From Saprospirales bacterium (GTDB taxonomy: Bacteria; Bacteroidota; Bacteroidia; Chitinophagales; Saprospiraceae): 9,605 bases of DNA. The DNA lies in assembly GCA_003448025.1 (NCBI GenBank), contig DLXL01000590.1, forward strand, positions 1 through 9,605, in the 5' to 3' direction. Shown here piece after piece: positions 5,670 to 9,605 of the stretch; positions within the stretch are counted from its first letter, which is position 1; each line of letters opens with the position of its first letter. The notes under the pieces are model-generated. The model made no database searches. It was not told where the DNA came from and saw nothing but the letters and a program-made list of their open reading frames with translations. Both the position numbers and the translations under genes were made by a program.

Positions 5670-7976
5670 TTACCTGGTTGGTGCGCACATGGGCATATCC
5701 GATGCCGATGGATTGAATTTTATAACCTTTAAAGGAAGCTTTTCAGCGCCTTCTTTGCCTTCAACGATGCGGAGCAACTGATTGGGTTCCACATTCGTGA
5801 GTACTTGTGTAATGCCGCTCGCCGGCCAGGTGATGCTGATTTCGTCGATTACCGTAGCAGAACCGATACCAATTTCCCGGCGCAATGGGTTGGAGCCAAA
5901 GCTGCCACCGGAGTTGAGTTCGCGGTAAACCTTGCGCGACACGCCGTTTTCCCTGAATTTCAGGGTGATTTTTGTGCCAATAGCTGCTCTGTTCGACTTG
6001 GTACCTTCCAGTTTGAGATAAATTCGGTTGTTCTGGTTTTGGCCCGGATTGATATACATCGAACTTGGATAACCATCGCCGCGGTAGGCGCCACCCATTT
6101 CCACGTGAATATCCTGATCGCCGTCATTATCGATATCGGCAATGGATACTCCGTGGCCTTTTTGGATGTTTCCGGTGCGGGAAGCAACGGTACCGTCCAT
6201 GAATTTTTTGCCACCTACGTTCATGAACAACTTATTGGGAACGATGGACTGATAGTTGGGGTTGCCAGTACCCAGGTAGATATCCAGGAACCCGTCGTTG
6301 TCGAAATCCCCGAAGTTCGCGCCCATGGAATAGGCCGTTTTGTTCAATCCCATCGATTTATTGGCATTGGTAAACGTGCCATTGCCGTTGTTGTGGTAGA
6401 TTACCAACTTGCCCGATGGATCATCTTTGCCCAAGCCCAGCGCTTCCCGGGCAAAATAGTACGACAGGCTTTTCTCAAAATCGTAGTTGCATACAAACAG
6501 GTCCAGCCAGCCATCATTATCGTAATCAAAAAAGAAAGTAGGGAAGCTCCGATATTTCTCTTCGCTGAAGCCTGATTGCACCGACACGTCTTCAAATGCC
6601 GGCGTTTTGCCTTGAATGCCTTTGTTGCGCATCAGCACCTTTTTCCCATCCATGGAAGACAAAAACAGATCGGCCCAACCATCATTGTCATAATCTCCGG
6701 AGGTAACCCCTTTAACGAACAATTTGATGCTCACGCCAGCCGCTTCTGCCATATCGGTGAAGGTTCCGTTTTGGTTGTTGATGTACAATTGGCAGGGATA
6801 GGTTTTGCCACCAGTAGGCTGGTGTTCGTTGCCAATAAAAAGATCCAGCCATCCATCGTGGTTGTAATCGTTCCAGGTAGCTGCCTGTGTTGGGCAAAGC
6901 GACCATAGTCCGGCCTCCACGGTTACATCCGTGAAGGTGCCGTTGCCATTGTTGCGCAACAATGAATTAGGTTGCTCGCCATAAGGTCCGGTTTGGCCCT
7001 GCCAGGCGCCGCGTAATACCCAGACATCCAGGTTACCGTCGTTGTTGTAATCGGTCTGTTGGATATTAAGTCCTCCAGTAAGTGCATGGATGCCCGATGC
7101 AACAGAAAGATTGGAAAATGTGCCATCGCCATTGTTTTGGAAATAGTACATCTTATCCTCTCCAACGTCCCAACCGGAAGTCACCATATCCAGGAATCCA
7201 TCGTTGTTGAAATCATCGATGATACTGCCTCCGGCGCGTGAATTGACCATAATTTTCAGGTCGGTAGCCATATCCACAAAAGGCCGCATATTGTATTCTA
7301 CCTTGTCTAAACCAGGTAAAAGCCATTTTTTTGGCACTTTTGATGGATATTCTCCAATGGTCATATAGGCCAGGTTGAGAAGCCAAACGCCATCATAATA
7401 GTTTGGGTCTGATGGGGCTTCGGTCAGGAAAATTTCCAGTGTTTCGATTGCTTTTCGGCTAGGCGATTTGTCTTTGTGGATACCGGATGCCTGCAGGGGC
7501 ATAATACAGGCATCAGCAGTATGACCGGTCAGGCAGTTATTGCGCTCTCCAAGTCGCATGTAAGCCGTTCCGAGCCAATAGAGCGTTGGATAGCGTGCTT
7601 TGGGATTATTGCCTACGTAGGCTAGAATTTTTTCAAAGATTTCCACCGCATTTACCTCATCTCCATATTCCAGCAACACTACGCCTTTTTTCATGATGGC
7701 GTTCACCTTTTCATTAGCGGTAGTGGCTGATGTTGTCAACTGATCAAGGTAAGCCAGTTTGGCTTTGGCGGCGTACAAGTTTTGTGGAACATCAATTTTC
7801 CCGGCAATCTCTTTGAGTGCTTTGAGCATTTCTTTATGCCCACCACTAGCAACTCCGGCGGCGCCTTTGCTAAGGCTGGTGTCAGTGCATGTAGCCTGTA
7901 CACTTAACAGGATTACCGCCAAGAGCGCCGGACCCAATAAGGCCCGGCGCTTCAGTGAAGAACTGAAAACATTCAT
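5670..7976 (-). CDS. CRTAC1-like secreted protein with seven FG-GAP repeats and ASPIC/UnbV domain (paralogue 1)
   Basis: This 768-residue protein has the same architecture as 3280-5544 and is similar along nearly its whole length. Residues 1-28 are a signal peptide (KRRALLGPALLAVILLSVQA). Cleavage by signal peptidase I after VQA is likely; Cys30 is preceded by Q-A-T, which is not a good lipobox, so this copy may be soluble where its paralogue is lipid-anchored. A TPR-like helical region (about 45-220) carries C148-x2-GH-x4-C157. Seven DxDxDG loops start at residues 254, 308, 369, 427, 483, 556 and 613, followed by an ASPIC/UnbV domain (about 687-740) and the tail MPMCAPTR. The ATG at 7976 is chosen over a GTG at 8045 because the extension would bury the signal peptide. 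No type IX C-terminal sorting domain is recognisable. The ligand and role are unknown; surface binding or adhesion is a guess from the fold. Confidence 0.88.
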   Translation of the reverse strand: MNVFSSSLKRRALLGPALLAVILLSVQATCTDTSLSKGAAGVASGGHKEMLKALKEIAGKIDVPQNLYAAKAKLAYLDQLTTSATTANEKVNAIMKKGVVLLEYGDEVNAVEIFEKILAYVGNNPKARYPTLYWLGTAYMRLGERNNCLTGHTADACIMPLQASGIHKDKSPSRKAIETLEIFLTEAPSDPNYYDGVWLLNLAYMTIGEYPSKVPKKWLLPGLDKVEYNMRPFVDMATDLKIMVNSRAGGSIIDDFNNDGFLDMVTSGWDVGEDKMYYFQNNGDGTFSNLSVASGIHALTGGLNIQQTDYNNDGNLDVWVLRGAWQGQTGPYGEQPNSLLRNNGNGTFTDVTVEAGLWSLCPTQAATWNDYNHDGWLDLFIGNEHQPTGGKTYPCQLYINNQNGTFTDMAEAAGVSIKLFVKGVTSGDYDNDGWADLFLSSMDGKKVLMRNKGIQGKTPAFEDVSVQSGFSEEKYRSFPTFFFDYDNDGWLDLFVCNYDFEKSLSYYFAREALGLGKDDPSGKLVIYHNNGNGTFTNANKSMGLNKTAYSMGANFGDFDNDGFLDIYLGTGNPNYQSIVPNKLFMNVGGKKFMDGTVASRTGNIQKGHGVSIADIDNDGDQDIHVEMGGAYRGDGYPSSMYINPGQNQNNRIYLKLEGTKSNRAAIGTKITLKFRENGVSRKVYRELNSGGSFGSNPLRREIGIGSATVIDEISITWPASGITQVLTNVEPNQLLRIVEGKEGAEKLPLKVIKFNPSASDMPMCAPTR
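7924..7951 (-). other. GC-rich hairpin in the signal-peptide codons of paralogue 1
   Basis: AGCGCCGG (7924-7931) and CCGGCGCT (7944-7951) are perfectly complementary over 8 bp with a 12-nt loop. In the mRNA the hairpin would begin about 24 nt after the start codon. It could slow early translation, but it may equally be chance in a stretch coding for KRRALLGPALL. Confidence 0.5.
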
Positions 7977-8182
7977 GTTAGAGCTAATTTGTTGTTTAGA
8001 TAAGGACAAACGGATTACAGCTTTTGCAGAAGCATTTCGCCTCACAAAAGGAAAGTATGATCAATAGCATTAAACAGCTTAAACCGTATTGCAAACTTCC
8101 AGGCATTTGAGCAAATAGTCCACAAAATGTCCCTTAGTATTTCCTTAGAAAGTGGCTGTTGCGGTTAATTGCAGGCAGATAA

Positions 8183-8213
8183 TTTTAGTAAGCAAGAATT
8201 ACCCATACCTTCG
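8183..8213 (+). promoter_or_regulatory. Candidate arcA promoter
   Basis: TACCTTCG at 8206-8213 differs by one base from the Bacteroidota -7 consensus TAnnTTTG. TTTT at 8183-8186, 19 bp upstream, is a weak match to the -33 TTTG. A transcript from here would start near 8220 and carry a leader of about 75 nt before the ATG at 8296. It is the only such pair I could see in the region. Confidence 0.4.
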
Positions 8214-8227
8214 TGCCGCAAAATCCG

Positions 8228-8246
8228 CAGGCGTGTATGGCGCCTG
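8228..8246 (+). other. Short hairpin in the arcA leader
   Basis: CAGGCG (8228-8233) and CGCCTG (8241-8246) are perfectly complementary with a 7-nt loop. An overlapping alternative pairing, CGTGT (8232-8236) with ACACG (8250-8254), excludes the first. Two mutually exclusive helices in a leader could be regulatory, but both are short and may be chance. Confidence 0.35.
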
Positions 8247-8295
8247 ATCACACGGTTTGCCTATTAATGCCCACCCAAATTATTCTAAGCTCTTT

Positions 8296-9564
8296 ATGGA
8301 CGCGAACAGTCGCATTTACGTGGACTCCGAAATCGGAAAACTGAAAAAAGTTATCGTGCACAGGCCAGATGAAGGCATTGCCCGTATCACGCCTAAGCGG
8401 GCAGAAGAATTGCTTTTTGACGATATAGTGCACTTGCCCAATATGCGCGAGGAGCATGATATTTTTGTCAATGTACTTCGTGCGTTCGTTGGAAAAGATA
8501 ATGTACTGGAGGTAGGAGACTTGCTCACGGAAAGCTGCCGCGTGGAGGAAAGTCGCTATGAGATCATCAATAAAATTGTAGATTTTGAGGAACTGCCTTA
8601 TTCGCTGATCCCCCGATTGGCAAGCCTTTCGCCGGAACAACTGGCCGACACCCTTATTACAGGCTATCTGGAGCCGGAAGACCGCATTTTGTTCGACCCT
8701 ATCCCGAATCTGATCTTTACCCGCGACCTTGCCGTTACCGTTAAGGAACATGTGATCATCACCAAGGCGGCTAAGTCAGCGCGTTTCCGGGAAAACTTCC
8801 TGACCAGACTGATTTTCTCCAGTCACCCGGTTTTTCGCCGTTTGAAAGCTGATGGCAAGACCGTGAACTTAAATCGTGTAGACAAGTTTCCACCAAACAA
8901 ACGCGGCGAAACCATCAGTATCGAAGGTGGCGATGTGATGATGTTCCATAAAGATTATCTGTTGATTGGTAATTCAGAACGGACCAACAACTATGCGTTT
9001 GAAACCCTTAAAACCTATCTTTTTGATAAGGGAATTATCAAAAACATCGTTCAGGTAAATATTCCTGCCGAACGTCCCTACATGCACATCGATACCATTT
9101 TTACACAGATCAACCACAACCATGTGGTAGGTTACAAGCCTATTGTCATGGATGGCCTTGGTTCCTATGTGGATGTTCACCGACACACCGGTGAAGAATT
9201 GGAATATCCTACCATTGTTGATTTCCTCAAGGCAGAGATCAATCCGAAAATGGAATTCATTTGGGCCGGAAGAGGTGAAAGCCCTTATCAGGAGCGCGAA
9301 CAATGGACCGATGGATGCAACCTGGTGGCGCTGAAACCAGGCGTTGCCGTTACGTACGATCGCAACCCCGTGACAGAAAAAGCATTTAAAGAGTTTGGCT
9401 ACAAAGTGGTAGGTGCGGAAAAAATACTCCGCGACATAGAAAACGGCAAATTAGACCCGGAAAAAGTAGAAAATACCATCATCACCATCCCTTCCAACGA
9501 ACTCTCACGTGCGCGCGGCGGCAGCCACTGCATGACCTGCCCGGTAGAACGCGAAGAAGTGTGA
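8296..9564 (+). CDS. arcA: Arginine deiminase
   Basis: The 422-residue enzyme would hydrolyse L-arginine to citrulline and ammonia (EC 3.5.3.6) in the cytoplasm. It shows the ArcA landmarks in order: SEIGKLKKVIVHRPDEGI (11-28), LLFDDIVHL (39-47) with EEHDIF (52-57), PNLIFTRDL (137-145, Asp144), IEGGDVM (209-215, Glu210), MHIDTIF (263-269, His264 and Asp266), WTDGCN (337-342) and the terminal RGGSHCMTCPVER (407-419, nucleophile Cys412). These correspond to the Asp, Glu, His, Asp and Cys of the guanidine-modifying superfamily. The residue after FTRD is Leu where many ArcA proteins have Pro. The ATG at 8296 is chosen because it precedes the conserved N terminus; a TTG 13 codons upstream (8257) is unlikely. 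No arcB, arcC or arcD is adjacent on the visible side, so a role in ATP generation cannot be inferred; arginine catabolism or acid tolerance are alternatives. A related peptidyl-Arg or guanidino substrate is less likely given the full ArcA motif set. Confidence 0.92.
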   Translation: MDANSRIYVDSEIGKLKKVIVHRPDEGIARITPKRAEELLFDDIVHLPNMREEHDIFVNVLRAFVGKDNVLEVGDLLTESCRVEESRYEIINKIVDFEELPYSLIPRLASLSPEQLADTLITGYLEPEDRILFDPIPNLIFTRDLAVTVKEHVIITKAAKSARFRENFLTRLIFSSHPVFRRLKADGKTVNLNRVDKFPPNKRGETISIEGGDVMMFHKDYLLIGNSERTNNYAFETLKTYLFDKGIIKNIVQVNIPAERPYMHIDTIFTQINHNHVVGYKPIVMDGLGSYVDVHRHTGEELEYPTIVDFLKAEINPKMEFIWAGRGESPYQEREQWTDGCNLVALKPGVAVTYDRNPVTEKAFKEFGYKVVGAEKILRDIENGKLDPEKVENTIITIPSNELSRARGGSHCMTCPVEREEV

Positions 9565-9605
9565 TGAATATCCAATATCCAATATTGTCGTCGGACATTG
9601 AATAT
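9564..9605. repeat. Gene-end repeat, right copy, cut by window edge
   Basis: Bases 9564-9583 are identical to 23-42, and the rest (CAATATTG, then GGACATTGAATAT) uses the same word set as the left copy. The repeat begins on the last base of the arcA stop codon. GGACATT at 9593-9599 looks like the beginning of the return arm, matching GGACATT at 105-111 of the left copy, but the window ends before the hairpin can be confirmed. Confidence 0.75.

Larger units (their letters stand above)
7977..8295. other. Divergent intergenic region between propeller gene and arcA
   Basis: These 319 bases contain no convincing gene; the only open frames are unsupported upstream extensions of the two flanking genes (GTG at 8045 minus, TTG at 8257 plus). 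Visible small signals are ATTTG-AG-CAAAT (8105-8116), a short inverted repeat; CCTTAG twice at 8132-8137 and 8143-8148, 11 bp apart and so on the same face of the helix; a promoter-like site at 8183-8213; and a leader hairpin at 8228-8246. No exact TAnnTTTG site was found on the minus strand for the propeller gene. No Shine-Dalgarno sequence precedes either start, as usual in Bacteroidota. Confidence 0.6.

Noticed and set aside
5805..6575. 256-codon plus-strand open frame opposite propeller paralogue 1
   Set aside because: Its repeated IVVVI-like runs are the complement of the periodic DNDG codons; an artefact of the FG-GAP repeats.
3280..7976. Type IX C-terminal sorting domain on the propeller proteins
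   Set aside because: The C-terminal region is an ASPIC/UnbV domain plus a short Cys-containing tail; the usual sorting-domain strands and final KxxK/R-type pattern are not present, although a T9SS plug gene is nearby.
7977..8045. GTG start giving propeller paralogue 1 a 23-residue extension
   Set aside because: The extension puts extra residues before a signal peptide that begins well at the ATG at 7976.
8257..8295. TTG start giving arginine deiminase 13 more residues
   Set aside because: The ATG at 8296 precedes the conserved SEIGKLKKV segment at the usual distance and the extension has no family support.
8248..8751. 167-codon minus-strand open frame opposite arcA
   Set aside because: It overlaps the conserved N-terminal half of arginine deiminase and resembles no known family.

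Overview
The window looks like a chromosomal segment of a Bacteroidota bacterium, probably close to Saprospiria or Chitinophagia. The reasons are a type IX secretion 'plug' (DUF5103) protein, which is confined to this phylum; large FG-GAP/ASPIC-UnbV (CRTAC1-like) secreted proteins; no Shine-Dalgarno sequences before the starts; and promoter-like sites resembling the Bacteroidota TAnnTTTG -7 element. No mobile element, phage gene, CRISPR array, rRNA or tRNA is visible.

Layout. Positions 24-133 hold a long near-perfect hairpin built from repeated ATTGGATATTGGATATT-type units. It lies between what may be the last codons of an off-window plus-strand gene and the stop of the T9SS plug gene (135-1394, minus). 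Upstream of the plug gene, 33 bp away on the same strand, is a small RluA-family pseudouridine synthase (1428-2066). A 128-bp divergent intergenic region separates it from a lipoprotein alpha/beta hydrolase of the DUF3089 family (2195-3226, plus). That gene converges with a tandem pair of paralogous secreted beta-propeller proteins on the minus strand (5670-7976, then 3280-5544), which are separated by a 14-bp perfect stem-loop. A 319-bp divergent region with promoter-like and small repeat signals leads to an arginine deiminase (arcA-type, 8296-9564, plus). A second copy of the edge repeat starts immediately after the arcA stop codon and runs out of the window.

How the genes may work together. 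Four of the six complete genes encode proteins predicted to be exported: plug, the DUF3089 lipoprotein and both propeller proteins. The other two encode cytoplasmic enzymes (the pseudouridine synthase and arginine deiminase). Apart from the likely rluA-like/plug transcription unit and the paralogue tandem, I see no evidence of a single pathway. I do not see a clear new defence or biosynthetic system. The points that best repay a second look are the gene-end hairpin repeat at both edges, the propeller paralogue pair with its invariant Cys motifs and Cys-containing tail, the stem-loop between the paralogues, and a strong GC-rich hairpin inside the hydrolase gene.
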